From Clostridium_AB sp036639235 (GTDB taxonomy: Bacteria > Bacillota > Clostridia > Clostridiales > Caloramatoraceae): a stretch of 64,000 nt of DNA. Positions 8,670 through 17,788 of the stretch are shown here, piece after piece. The notes beneath the pieces are model-generated. The model saw only the letters and a program-made list of their open reading frames with translations, searched no databases and was not told the origin of the DNA. Position 1 is the stretch's first letter; each line of letters begins with the position of its first letter. The stretch is from contig NZ_JAVWJB010000009.1 in NCBI RefSeq assembly GCF_036639235.1, positions 1 through 64,000 of the forward strand. Reading direction: 5' to 3'. The translations under genes and the position numbers were made by a program.

Positions 8670-10550
8670 ATGATTTTTACTGGTAAGAGCTTAGATGAAG
8701 CTAAGAAAAAGGCAGAGGAGCATTTAGGAAAATCAATTGATGAATTAGAGTATAAGGTTAATGAGAAAAAGGTAGGATTCTTTAAAAAAGAATATGAGGT
8801 AGAAGTGTTTATACTTAAGAGAAGTGCTAAAGGGGAAATAAGAAATAAACAATTCATTTTTCATGAAGGTGACGGAGAAGTTTTGATTAAGTCATCATCT
8901 AAGGTTCAAATTAAAGTAAATGGTACCCCCGTTAATAATGATATATATGTTAAAGGTGAAGATACAGTAGAAGTGGAAGGTAAAACTAAGGCTAAGGTTA
9001 AGAAGTTAGATATTAGCATATCAGAGGATAAAATGCAGGTGAAAGTAGATATTCTATCATCTCCAACTATAAGTTATGAAATTTTAGATAGTGAGCCAGG
9101 TGAAGTAATAGAAATTAAAACTGCTGAAAGAAAATTAAATGATGAGGAAAGTTATACAGTCCAAGAAATAAAAGTAGAGCTGGTTAAAAGAAGAGTAATA
9201 TTTGGTATTGATGATGCTTTAATCGAAGAGGCTATTAAAAATCGTAGTGGAATAGTTGCTAAGGGAATAGAAAGTATTAAGAGCGTAAATGACAAAATTG
9301 TTTACTTTTTTAACGTACAAGATAAAAGAAAGCATGTAGAAGTAAATGGAAAAGTCGATTATTACAGTATAGAAGAGATTGAGTCTGTTGATAAGGATGT
9401 TATAATTGCAAAGCTTGAAGTTGGAAAAAATGGTGTAGATGGTATGGATGTTTTAGGTGGGAAAACAACTATTAAGCCTAAAAAAGATATATCACTAAAA
9501 ACTGGAGTAGGGGCAAGGCTTAATGATGATGCTACAGAAGTATTTGCTGATACAAGTGGAAGACCATGTGTAATTGGTGGTAAAATATCAGTTTTACCAA
9601 TATTTCAAGTACAAGGTGATGCAGACCTTAAAATAGGTAATATCGAGTTTGATGGTGATATTGTAGTAAATGGAGACGTTAAGGAAGGTATGAAATTAAG
9701 TGCTGGAGGGTCTATAATTATTGGAGGGTCTGTATTAGAAGCGAGCCTTCATTCAAAGGGAGATCTTAAAATAAGAGGAAATTTAATAGCTTCTTCAGTT
9801 AAGGTTGGTAATGTGCAACTAAATGAATTAAAGTATATTGAAATTTTAAGTGATATAAATATATTTTTAGATAATTTTATAGAACTGACAGAGAAGCTTC
9901 AGAATATTATGGGACAAAAAGCTAGGAATATACCTAAGTCAATTATAGGTAAAAAGGTTATAGACTCAAAGTTTATTGAACAAAAGCTAAAATTCAAGGA
10001 AATACGTAAAGAATATATTCAGCTTAAAATGTCTATTGAGATAAAAGAGCTTATTGGAAAGTTTTTTAAGGTATATATGGATATAATAGACGAAAATCAG
10101 GTTGAATTTGATCTTTTTAACGATATTCAAAGAGATATAGGAAGATTTTTAGAATCATATAATATAACGGAAACATCTGCAGATGTATATATGAGCTATT
10201 CTCAAAATTCTAAGGTATATTCATCTAGAAGTGTGTATATAAACGGAAAAGGATGCTACTGTACAGAAATTGAAGCAGAAGGCGAAATTATAATAGAAGG
10301 AATGCCAGGAACATTCAGATCTGGTACTGTGTATGGTAAAAAAGGTGTAAAAATTAGAGAGATAGGTAGTGTTGCAGGAGTAAAAAGCATTATTAAAACA
10401 GACTTAGATGGAGTTATAGAAGCAGAAACTGTTTATCACAATACCTTATTTATGGTAGGTGGATTTAATTACTATGTAGATGAGGGGCTAAAGAAGGTTA
10501 AGGTCTTTGTTAAAGATGGTGACCTAGTTGTAGAAAAGTTTAAGCTTTAG
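8670..10550 (+). CDS. FapA/DUF342-family protein with N-terminal Jag-N domain
   Basis: First gene of the chemotaxis block. Residues 1-52 (MIFTGKSLDEAKKKAEEHLG, then YKVNEKKVGFFKKEYEVEVF) match the Jag N-terminal domain often joined to RNA-binding proteins. The rest is the Flagellar Assembly Protein A (DUF342) family: a beta-helix-rich core with repeated Gly-Asp turns (GDADLKIGNIEFDGDIVVNG, GDVKEGMKLSAGGSIIIGG), a central coiled coil near 400-480, and a second beta section at the end. 626 residues, no signal peptide. ATG at 8670 after GGGGGGAT. The family is linked to polar flagellar assembly and FlhF/FlhG placement in other bacteria; its role here is inferred from that and from position. Confidence 0.8.
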   Translation: MIFTGKSLDEAKKKAEEHLGKSIDELEYKVNEKKVGFFKKEYEVEVFILKRSAKGEIRNKQFIFHEGDGEVLIKSSSKVQIKVNGTPVNNDIYVKGEDTVEVEGKTKAKVKKLDISISEDKMQVKVDILSSPTISYEILDSEPGEVIEIKTAERKLNDEESYTVQEIKVELVKRRVIFGIDDALIEEAIKNRSGIVAKGIESIKSVNDKIVYFFNVQDKRKHVEVNGKVDYYSIEEIESVDKDVIIAKLEVGKNGVDGMDVLGGKTTIKPKKDISLKTGVGARLNDDATEVFADTSGRPCVIGGKISVLPIFQVQGDADLKIGNIEFDGDIVVNGDVKEGMKLSAGGSIIIGGSVLEASLHSKGDLKIRGNLIASSVKVGNVQLNELKYIEILSDINIFLDNFIELTEKLQNIMGQKARNIPKSIIGKKVIDSKFIEQKLKFKEIRKEYIQLKMSIEIKELIGKFFKVYMDIIDENQVEFDLFNDIQRDIGRFLESYNITETSADVYMSYSQNSKVYSSRSVYINGKGCYCTEIEAEGEIIIEGMPGTFRSGTVYGKKGVKIREIGSVAGVKSIIKTDLDGVIEAETVYHNTLFMVGGFNYYVDEGLKKVKVFVKDGDLVVEKFKL

Positions 10551-10568
10551 GTTAAAGAGGGGGATAAT

Positions 10569-11021
10569 ATGAAAAACTGTAAAGTTGTTATTTTTAAGAT
10601 TAATAACGAAGAATATGCTGCAGATATAATGCAGGTTGAAAGAATTTTAGAATATATTCAACCAACAAAGGTTCCAGATTCACATGAGTGTATAAAGGGA
10701 ATAATTGATTACCAGGATATTGTATTGCCTGTTGTAGATGTAAAGAAAAGATTTCATCTAAGTGAAACAGACTACGATGAAGAAAGTAAAATAATTGTTC
10801 TAAAGGGACAAAGTGCATATGCAGGTATATGTGTAGATATGGTAGTCGAAGTTTTAGATATAGAATCAGAAAAACTAGAGGATGCACCTATTATAACAAA
10901 GAGAGAGGCTAATAAGTATATTAAGTCTGTACTAAAGAAGGATAATAGAATAATAGTATTATTAGATACTGATGTATTATTAAATATAGATAATATTGGA
11001 GCATATAACAATAATTTATAA
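10569..11021 (+). CDS. cheW: CheW coupling protein, copy 1
   Basis: Cytoplasmic adaptor linking chemoreceptors to CheA. The whole 150-residue protein is one CheW domain: VVIFKINNEEYAADIMQVER at the start, then VPDSHECIKGIIDYQDIVLPVVD (the conserved G-x-x-x-x-RG/D segment, here GIIDYQ rather than the usual NLRG), and a C-terminal ADKVVEVLD-like repeat (VDMVVEVLDIESEKLEDAP). It begins 18 bases after the FapA-like gene. A second, more canonical CheW is encoded at 16390. Two CheWs may serve different receptors or arrays; that is inference. Confidence 0.9.
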   Translation: MKNCKVVIFKINNEEYAADIMQVERILEYIQPTKVPDSHECIKGIIDYQDIVLPVVDVKKRFHLSETDYDEESKIIVLKGQSAYAGICVDMVVEVLDIESEKLEDAPIITKREANKYIKSVLKKDNRIIVLLDTDVLLNIDNIGAYNNNL

Positions 11022-11047
11022 ACTAATTATAATTGGAGAAGTAGGGT

Positions 11048-11536
11048 ATGGATAAAAACGAAATAAAAGTAGGGATTGGCGACTTAAATGTTGCTACTCC
11101 TCCAGACAAAATAATAACCCTAGGCCTTGGCTCATGTGTTGGAATTGCTTTGTATGATTCATCAAACAAAATAGCAGGGCTAGCACATATAATGCTTCCA
11201 AGTAGCATAGGATTTTCTAATCAATCTAATCCTTTGAAATTTGCAGATTTAGCTCTTCCCTCATTGCTAGAAGCAATGCTGAAAAAAGGTGCTAATAAAA
11301 GAAATATTAGGGCTAAAATAGCAGGAGGAGCTAGTATGTTCTCATTTGGAGACAAAAGTTCTATAGCAGATATAGGGAAGAGGAATGGTTTATCTGTTAA
11401 AGAAATTTTAGCAAAGATGAATATCCCTATTATGGCAGAAGACTTAGGAGGTAGTTCAGGAAGAACTATGATAATAGAGTCTGATACAGGAAAGGTTTTT
11501 ATAAGAACTGTCGGCAAGGGGACTAAGGAGTTGTAG
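11048..11536 (+). CDS. cheD: Chemoreceptor glutamine deamidase CheD
   Basis: Deamidates specific Gln residues of chemoreceptors and, in Bacillus-type systems, binds CheC to tune adaptation. The active-site signature LGLGSCVGIALYD holds the catalytic Cys, followed by the His in AGLAHIMLPSS; KIAGGASMF completes the family pattern. 162 residues, normal length. ATG at 11048; cheB starts three bases after the stop at 11536, so the two are likely translationally coupled. CheD together with CheC (15375) shows the three-part Bacillus-like adaptation system. Confidence 0.95.
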   Translation: MDKNEIKVGIGDLNVATPPDKIITLGLGSCVGIALYDSSNKIAGLAHIMLPSSIGFSNQSNPLKFADLALPSLLEAMLKKGANKRNIRAKIAGGASMFSFGDKSSIADIGKRNGLSVKEILAKMNIPIMAEDLGGSSGRTMIIESDTGKVFIRTVGKGTKEL

Positions 11537-11539
11537 TTT

Positions 11540-12586
11540 ATGTTTAAAAATATAAGAGTTTTAGTTGTAGATGATTCTGCGTTTATGAGAAAAGCAATAT
11601 CTGATATGATAAACTCTCAAAAAGATATGGAAGTTATTGATGTTGCAAGAAATGGAATAGAGGCTATAGAAAAGTCAATTAAGCTTAGCCCAGATGTTAT
11701 AACACTTGATGTTGAAATGCCAAAATTAAACGGACTTGAGGCTCTTAAGGAAATTAAAAAGAAGACAACATGTGAGGTTATAGTTTTAAGTAGTTTAACA
11801 GCTGAAGGGTCTAAGACGACAATGGAATGTCTTAAAGAAGGAGCATTTGATTTTCTTCAAAAACCTTCAGGTGCAATATCCTTAGATATAGAAATATTAT
11901 CAAAGGATTTATCAGAAAAAATTCGATATGCAAGTAGTGCAAGAAAAAAGGTTGTAACTAAGGTTATATCAGAAAGACCTCCTGTACAAAGGAGAAATTC
12001 ATCAGTAGCTTTTTCAAAGGATGTTAAGGCTGTTGTTATAGGAGCATCTACTGGTGGTCCTAAGGTATTATTTGAGATATTAACAGCACTACCTAAAACG
12101 CTTCAGGTACCTGTATTTGTTGTTCAGCATATGCCAAAAGGATTTACAAAGGCATTTGCTGAGAGAGTTAATAAAAGCAGTGATATGAAGGTTGTAGAGG
12201 CAGTAGATAATGAGAAAATAGAGAAAAACACTATATATATAGCTCCAGGCGGATATCATATGGTATTAAAGAGTAAGGATAGAATTTCATTAGAAGTTAC
12301 CCCTCCAGTTCACGGAGTAAGGCCAGCGGTAGACAAGCTTTTTGAATCTGCAGCAGCGGTATATGGAGGTGCTCTTATAGCATGTATTTGTACTGGAATG
12401 GGTAAGGATGGTGCTATAGGTATAAGGAATATTAAGGGTTCAGGTGGATATACAATTTCTCAAGATGAGGCTACATCAATAGTATATGGAATGCCAAAAG
12501 CAGCATATGAAACAGGGTGTGTAGATTGTATTCTTCCTTATGGTGAAATTTCTACTGAAATAATCAGAGTTATAAGGGGGAAATAA
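11540..12586 (+). CDS. cheB: Protein-glutamate methylesterase/response regulator CheB
   Basis: Removes methyl groups from receptor glutamates when phosphorylated by CheA. N-terminal receiver domain at 5-120 with acidic pocket VVDDSAFMR, phospho-Asp in ITLDVEMPKLNG and KP in FLQKPSG; linker to about 160; C-terminal methylesterase with the catalytic Ser in GASTGGPKVL, His in VQHMPKGFT and Asp in GMGKDGAIG. 348 residues, complete. ATG at 11540 after AAGGAG. Confidence 0.97.
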   Translation: MFKNIRVLVVDDSAFMRKAISDMINSQKDMEVIDVARNGIEAIEKSIKLSPDVITLDVEMPKLNGLEALKEIKKKTTCEVIVLSSLTAEGSKTTMECLKEGAFDFLQKPSGAISLDIEILSKDLSEKIRYASSARKKVVTKVISERPPVQRRNSSVAFSKDVKAVVIGASTGGPKVLFEILTALPKTLQVPVFVVQHMPKGFTKAFAERVNKSSDMKVVEAVDNEKIEKNTIYIAPGGYHMVLKSKDRISLEVTPPVHGVRPAVDKLFESAAAVYGGALIACICTGMGKDGAIGIRNIKGSGGYTISQDEATSIVYGMPKAAYETGCVDCILPYGEISTEIIRVIRGK

Positions 12587-12587
12587 A

Positions 12588-13364
12588 ATGGACTTTGCTA
12601 AAATAGAAGACTTCGTTAAAAAAACTTATGGAATTGATCTTAAAGCATATAAATCAAAGCAGCTATATAGAAGAGTTGAAAATTTTATGCAAAGGGTAGG
12701 TGCTAAAACAGAATCAGAGTTTATAAGCATACTTTCAAAGGATGAAAAAATATCTAAGAAGTTTCAAGATCATCTAACAATAAATGTTTCAGAGTTTTTT
12801 AGAAACAAAGATATGTTTATACAGCTAGAAAAAGAAATAAAAACAAGATTAAAACCTGAAAAAAACACTCTTAAAATATGGAGTGCAGCTTGTTCCTATG
12901 GTGCAGAACCCTATACACTTGCAATTATAATGGAAAACCTTACAAAGGGTAAGAAGCACAATATTCTAGCAACAGATATAGATTTAAATATATTAAAGAA
13001 GGCTAAGGATGGTATTTATCTAAAAAATGACGTAAAAAATGTAGATGGAAATATTTTGGATAAATATTTTGTGAAAAAAGACGAAAATTATATTATTAAG
13101 GATGAAATCAAAAATAAGGTAACTTTTAAGAAACATGATTTGATACTTGATAAATATGAAAAAGGTTTCGATTTAATAGTTTGCAGAAATGTTGTTATAT
13201 ACTTTACTCAAGATGCAAAGAGAGAAATCTATGAAAAGTTTTATGAGGCTTTAAATCCAGGTGGGCTTTTGTTTGTAGGTGCTACAGAAAGTATCTATAA
13301 TTATAGAGATATTGGATTTGAGAAAGCAGCAACATTTATATATAAAAAGCCAGGGGGGAATTAA
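12588..13364 (+). CDS. cheR: Chemotaxis protein methyltransferase CheR
   Basis: Transfers methyl groups from S-adenosylmethionine to receptor glutamates. An N-terminal helical domain at 1-65 (QLYRRVENFMQRVGA) precedes the Rossmann methyltransferase domain, with SAM motif IWSAACSYGAEPYTLA, acidic ATDIDLNIL and the conserved CRNVVIYF. Note SAACSYG where most CheR have SAGCSTG. 258 residues, normal. Starts two bases after the cheB stop, so the pair of opposing receptor-modifying enzymes is tightly coupled. Confidence 0.96.
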   Translation: MDFAKIEDFVKKTYGIDLKAYKSKQLYRRVENFMQRVGAKTESEFISILSKDEKISKKFQDHLTINVSEFFRNKDMFIQLEKEIKTRLKPEKNTLKIWSAACSYGAEPYTLAIIMENLTKGKKHNILATDIDLNILKKAKDGIYLKNDVKNVDGNILDKYFVKKDENYIIKDEIKNKVTFKKHDLILDKYEKGFDLIVCRNVVIYFTQDAKREIYEKFYEALNPGGLLFVGATESIYNYRDIGFEKAATFIYKKPGGN

Positions 13365-13366
13365 TT

Positions 13367-15361
13367 ATGGATATGTCCCAATACTTAGATATCTTCTTAG
13401 AAGAATCTTTAGAGAATTTAGAAAATCTTAATCAGGGAATATTAGAATTAGAGGGGAATCCAGAAGACAAAGATACAATAAACTCAATATTTAGAGTTGC
13501 TCATACCTTAAAAGGTATGGCTGGAAGTATGGGATTTGCTGATATAGCTGATTTAACTCATAAAATGGAGAATGTACTAGATAAATTTAGACATGATGAA
13601 CTAAAGGTTACATCAGATGTTGTAACAGTACTTTTTAAGTGTCTAGACACACTAGAGCAGATGGTACACAATGTTCAGCAGGGCATTGATGAGAAGATAG
13701 ATTATAGTGAGCTTATAAATACGCTTATATCTATTGATAAGGGGGAAGGGATACCAGGAGTAGCTCCATCTTATGAAAGTATTGAAGTTCCTCAGCAAAG
13801 CTCAAGTGAACTTTTTGAGTTAAATGAGTATGAGAAAAATATTATAATTGAATCTAAGGAGAAAAATTATAATGTTTATCAGATTACTATTAGAATATAT
13901 AAAGATTGTTTATTAAAGTCAGCAAGGGCATACCTTGCATATAAGACCCTTGAGGATTTAGGTGAAATAGTAAAATGTACACCTTCAACTGAGGACTTAG
14001 AACAGGAAAACTTTGAAAATGAATTTGGCGTAGTTTTAATAACTGAAAAGTCAAAGGAAGATGTTTTAAAGTCAATGGAAACTGTGTCAGAACTTGAAGA
14101 GGTTTTAATATTAGAAATTGAAGACGAAAAGGAAGAAGTTGAAGAAGTAACTGAAAACCAATCAAACAATAAGAACGCTGAAAGTAAAGCTTCACCTAAA
14201 AAGGGTAAGGAAGAAGAAAAGGGAGCTAAAAAGGTTAATCAATCTGTAAGAGTTGATCTTGAAAGACTAGATAAGTTTATGAACCTTGTTGGTGAACTTG
14301 TAATGCACAGAACAAGACTAGAACAGTTAAGTGCTAACTATAAGCTAACAGATCTTCATGAAACTTTAGAGCAGGTAGGGATTATAAGTTCTGACCTACA
14401 AGATCTTGTTATGAAGGTTAGAATGCTTCCGGTTGAAAGGGTGTTTAATAGATTCCCAAGACTTGTTCGTGATCTTGCTAATGAATTATCAAAGAGCATT
14501 AACCTTATTATTGAAGGGGAAACAACAGAACTTGATAGAACTGTAATAGATGAAATCGGAGAGCCACTTGTTCACCTTATAAGAAATGCTGCTGATCATG
14601 GTATTGAATCAGTTGAGGATAGAATTAAGTCTGGAAAGAGTGCTGAGGGTACTATTAAACTAATAGCTTATCAAGAAGGAAACAAAGCCATTATTAGAGT
14701 TGAAGACGATGGTAAGGGAATTGATGTAGAAAAAGTAAAAAGAAAAGCTGAAAGCCTGGGTATAGATACTGTAGGAATGTCCGACAACGATATTAGGGCA
14801 CTTATATTTATGCAAGGATTTAGTACAAGTGAACAGGTAACAGATGTTTCAGGTAGAGGAGTTGGAATGGACGTTGTTAGAACGAAAATTTCAGCTATTG
14901 GTGGAAGCATTGAAGTTGTTAGTGAAGTGGGACAAGGGTCTGCAATAATAATTAGACTACCGTTAACACTATCTATAATTCAAGCGCTTTTAATAAAGGT
15001 TCAAGAAGAAACATTTGCCATATCACTTGGATTTATTGATAGGGTTATAAATATAAATGTTAAGGATATAAAGAGAACAAATAACAAGGAAATAATTATT
15101 TATAGAGATAATGTTATACCTATAGTTAGGGTTGCTGAAAGATTAAGTCTTGATGAATCAGACCAAGAGGAGAAATTCCTAGTTATGGTTAATGTAGGTG
15201 AAAAAACCGTAGGACTTTTAGTTGATGACCTTTATGGCCAGCAGGAAATAGTAATAAAGTCTATGGGTAAAACTCTGCAGAACCTAAAAGAATATGTAGG
15301 AGCTACAGTGCTTGGTGATGGTCTTGTAACATTAATCTTAGATGTAGCAGCCTTAGTGTAA
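13367..15361 (+). CDS. cheA: Chemotaxis histidine kinase CheA
   Basis: Central kinase that phosphorylates CheY and CheB under receptor control. Domains in order: P1 HPt at 1-105 with the phosphorylated His in FRVAHTLKGMAGSMGF; P2 regulator-docking region at about 150-255; an acidic/lysine-rich linker (EEVTENQSNNKNAESK); P3 dimerisation helices; P4 ATPase with N-box HLIRNAADHGIES, DDGKGID and GRGVGMDVVRTKI; and P5 CheW-like domain to the end (LLIKVQEETFAISLG). 664 residues, complete. The linker is shadowed by unconvincing antisense ORFs. It starts two bases after cheR. Confidence 0.98.
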   Translation: MDMSQYLDIFLEESLENLENLNQGILELEGNPEDKDTINSIFRVAHTLKGMAGSMGFADIADLTHKMENVLDKFRHDELKVTSDVVTVLFKCLDTLEQMVHNVQQGIDEKIDYSELINTLISIDKGEGIPGVAPSYESIEVPQQSSSELFELNEYEKNIIIESKEKNYNVYQITIRIYKDCLLKSARAYLAYKTLEDLGEIVKCTPSTEDLEQENFENEFGVVLITEKSKEDVLKSMETVSELEEVLILEIEDEKEEVEEVTENQSNNKNAESKASPKKGKEEEKGAKKVNQSVRVDLERLDKFMNLVGELVMHRTRLEQLSANYKLTDLHETLEQVGIISSDLQDLVMKVRMLPVERVFNRFPRLVRDLANELSKSINLIIEGETTELDRTVIDEIGEPLVHLIRNAADHGIESVEDRIKSGKSAEGTIKLIAYQEGNKAIIRVEDDGKGIDVEKVKRKAESLGIDTVGMSDNDIRALIFMQGFSTSEQVTDVSGRGVGMDVVRTKISAIGGSIEVVSEVGQGSAIIIRLPLTLSIIQALLIKVQEETFAISLGFIDRVININVKDIKRTNNKEIIIYRDNVIPIVRVAERLSLDESDQEEKFLVMVNVGEKTVGLLVDDLYGQQEIVIKSMGKTLQNLKEYVGATVLGDGLVTLILDVAALV

Positions 15362-15374
15362 AGTAGGTGATATT

Positions 15375-15977
15375 TTGGATAAAACTTTAAATGACATGCA
15401 GCTAGATGCCCTAAAGGAAGTTGGAAATATTGGTGCAGGTAATGCAGCAACAGCACTTTCACAGATACTAAATAAGAAAATAGACATGATGGTTCCTATG
15501 GTAGATATAGTACCAATGGATAGTATTGTTAAAAAGCTTGGAAGTGAAGAGGAAATTGTTGTAGCAGTTCTTCTAAAGGTTTATGGAGATGCACCAGGAA
15601 ATATTTTATTTGTAATGGACGAAAAGAAATCAAGGGAAATTTCAAGTTCAATACTTGAAGGATATGAAAATGTACCTGAGGACATGGCATACTCGCTGTT
15701 CCAAGAAATAGGAAACATTATAGGTAATTCATATATTGGTGCGATATCACAAATAGCAGGATTAAATCTTGTTACTTCCGTACCAGCAGTTGCAACTGAT
15801 ATGGTAATAGCAGTTCTAACAACTACTTTTTTAGATGCAGAGCAGTATAGTGATTATGTGTTATCAATAGATACCAACTTTATAGATGAAGATAACAAAG
15901 AGTCAGGTGGAAGTATATTCTATGTACCAAAGCCTGGTTCTCTAGATAAAATTCTTACAAAACTTGGACTTAACTAG
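15375..15977 (+). CDS. cheC: CheY-P phosphatase CheC
   Basis: Dephosphorylates CheY-P and binds CheD. Two copies of the phosphatase signature are visible: LKEVGNIGAGNAATALSQ near residue 12 and LFQEIGNIIGNSYIGAIS near residue 110, each with E-x-x-N and a Pro about 22 residues on. It is therefore a two-site enzyme related to FliY (17781). The 200-residue protein starts at a TTG at 15375 with AGGTGAT upstream; no better in-frame start exists. It lies between cheA and cheY in the same block. Confidence 0.93.
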   Translation: MDKTLNDMQLDALKEVGNIGAGNAATALSQILNKKIDMMVPMVDIVPMDSIVKKLGSEEEIVVAVLLKVYGDAPGNILFVMDEKKSREISSSILEGYENVPEDMAYSLFQEIGNIIGNSYIGAISQIAGLNLVTSVPAVATDMVIAVLTTTFLDAEQYSDYVLSIDTNFIDEDNKESGGSIFYVPKPGSLDKILTKLGLN

Positions 15978-16018
15978 TCCGGTACAGAGTAGCTAACAGA
16001 AATTAAGGAGGGTATAAA

Positions 16019-16378
16019 ATGCCAAAGGTATTAATTGTGGATGACGCAGCGTTTATGAGAATGATGTTAAAGGATATTTTAACAAAGAATGGATATGAAG
16101 TTATAGGTGAGGCACCAAACGGATTAAAGGCTGTCGAATTATATAAAGTAGAAAGACCAGATGTGGTAACAATGGATATAACAATGCCAGAAATGGATGG
16201 AATTCAGGCATTAAAAGAAATAAAATCAATAGACCCATCAGCAACAATAATTATGTGTTCAGCAATGGGACAACAAGCTATGGTTATGGAGGCTATTAAG
16301 TCAGGAGCTAAGGACTTTATAGTTAAGCCATTCCAACCAGAGAGGGTTATTGAATCATTCAAAAAAGTTCTTGGATAG
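16019..16378 (+). CDS. cheY: Chemotaxis response regulator CheY
   Basis: Single receiver domain of 119 residues; once phosphorylated by CheA it binds FliM/FliY at the flagellar switch. Acidic pocket VDDAAF, phospho-Asp in VTMDITMPEMDG, conserved Ser in MCSAMG, and Lys in VKPF are all present. ATG at 16019 after AAGGAGGG. The stop codon overlaps the ribosome binding site of the second cheW. Confidence 0.96.
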   Translation: MPKVLIVDDAAFMRMMLKDILTKNGYEVIGEAPNGLKAVELYKVERPDVVTMDITMPEMDGIQALKEIKSIDPSATIIMCSAMGQQAMVMEAIKSGAKDFIVKPFQPERVIESFKKVLG

Positions 16379-16389
16379 GAGTGAGGATC

Positions 16390-16782
16390 GTGCAAGTAGT
16401 AGTATTTACACTTGGAAACGAAAAGTTTGCATTAGAAACAAGAATTGTACATGGAATAGAAAAAATGATGACAATTACAAAGGTACCAACAGCGCCGTTT
16501 TATATTAAGGGGCTTGCAAACTTAAGAGGAAGCATTATCTCAGTAATAGACCTTAAGTCTTATCTAAATATGGAAAACATCAAAGAGGAAGATAATATTA
16601 TTATTATAGAAATTGATGATGAAAAGGTAGGAATAATGGTTGATAGCGTACATGAGGTTGTAGACATATCCTACGATATGCTAGAGAAGGCAAATGACGC
16701 TTCAGCTTATATAAAGGGAGTTATAAACTTTAAAGATAGTGTTGTAACACTTTTAGAGGGGGAAGTACTTCTAGAACAGTAG
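16390..16782 (+). CDS. cheW: CheW coupling protein, copy 2
   Basis: A 130-residue single CheW domain: QVVVFTLGNEKFALETRIVH, then the canonical IKGLANLRGSIISVIDL, and MVDSVHEVVDISYDMLE. It retains the NLRG motif lost in copy 1 at 10569. I place the start at the GTG at 16390, because TAGGAGTGAGG lies at a proper distance before it; the GTG at 16381 abuts that same element and would have no spacer. It lies between cheY and fliM. Confidence 0.92.
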   Translation: MQVVVFTLGNEKFALETRIVHGIEKMMTITKVPTAPFYIKGLANLRGSIISVIDLKSYLNMENIKEEDNIIIIEIDDEKVGIMVDSVHEVVDISYDMLEKANDASAYIKGVINFKDSVVTLLEGEVLLEQ

Positions 16783-16798
16783 GTAAGGAGGGAAAACA

Positions 16799-17788
16799 GT
16801 GAGTGAAGTTTTATCACAAAGTGAAATAGATGCCCTCCTGGCAGCTTTATCCACAGGTGAAATTGGGATAGAAGAAGATGTACATGAGGAAAAGCAGAAG
16901 GTAAAGAAGTACGACTTTAAAAGACCAAATAAGTTTTCTAAAGATCATACAAAAACACTTGAAAGAGTTCACGATAATTTTGCTAGAATTGCATCAAATT
17001 ATTTAGCAGCTCACTTAAGGACTTCTGTCCAAATAAATGTTTTAAACACAGAACAAATAACATTTGAAGAGTTTATACATTCAATACCGAATCCTACAAT
17101 ATTAATGACTTATTATTTAGATCCATTCTCTGGTCCATTTTTATTTGAGACGGGACCACAGTTTGTTTTTCAGGTAATTGATATTTTATTTGGTGGACAA
17201 GGTACAAGTGGGGCAAAATCAAGAGAGTTTACTGATATTGAAAAAAACGTAATAAGACGTATTAATGAAAAGCTTCTTGAGAACCTAAACGTTGCTTGGG
17301 AAGATATCATGGATATTGAAGTTAGAGTTGATGGACTTGAAACAAACCCAGTTTTAAATCAGGTTATGGCGCCTAATGAGCCTGTAACTATTATTACTAT
17401 GTCAGTTGAACTTTCAAATAATAAGAGTTTTATAAATATGTGTATACCATATATATCAATAGAAAAGTTCTTAGAAAAGCTTATTTTCCAGTATAAAGCT
17501 TCTGTTGCATCTAATAAGGATGCAGAACATAAAAAGCAGATGGAAAAGAAAATTCAAGGAGTTGGTCTTAACTCACATGTAGAACTTGGAAAGTGTACAT
17601 TAAATGTAAATGACTTTTTACACTTAAGAGTTGGAGATTGTATATCACTTAATCAAAAGATTAATGAACCATTAAGTATGTTTGTTGAAGGAAGAAAACA
17701 CTTTAAAGTTTATCCTGGTAATATAGGAAGAAAAACAGGTGTACAAATAGTAGAAATTTTAGATAAGGATGTGGAAGACAATGAATGA
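16799..17788 (+). CDS. fliM: Flagellar motor switch protein FliM
   Basis: C-ring protein that receives CheY-P and sets rotation direction. The N-terminal peptide VLSQSEIDALLAALSTGE is the CheY-P-binding motif. The middle domain (about 45-230) is CheC-like but without catalytic residues, and the C-terminal 75 residues are the SpoA/FliN-like domain (ELGKCTLNVNDFLHLRVGDC). 329 residues. GTG start at 16799 after AAGGAGGG. It overlaps fliY by 8 bases. Confidence 0.97.
   Translation: MSEVLSQSEIDALLAALSTGEIGIEEDVHEEKQKVKKYDFKRPNKFSKDHTKTLERVHDNFARIASNYLAAHLRTSVQINVLNTEQITFEEFIHSIPNPTILMTYYLDPFSGPFLFETGPQFVFQVIDILFGGQGTSGAKSREFTDIEKNVIRRINEKLLENLNVAWEDIMDIEVRVDGLETNPVLNQVMAPNEPVTIITMSVELSNNKSFINMCIPYISIEKFLEKLIFQYKASVASNKDAEHKKQMEKKIQGVGLNSHVELGKCTLNVNDFLHLRVGDCISLNQKINEPLSMFVEGRKHFKVYPGNIGRKTGVQIVEILDKDVEDNE

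Noticed and set aside
13879..14195. Antisense ORFs inside cheA, and similar long antisense ORFs within fliD, fliF and flhF
   Set aside because: They mirror the codon bias of the sense genes, have no ribosome binding sites, and give low-complexity Ser/Leu-rich products.
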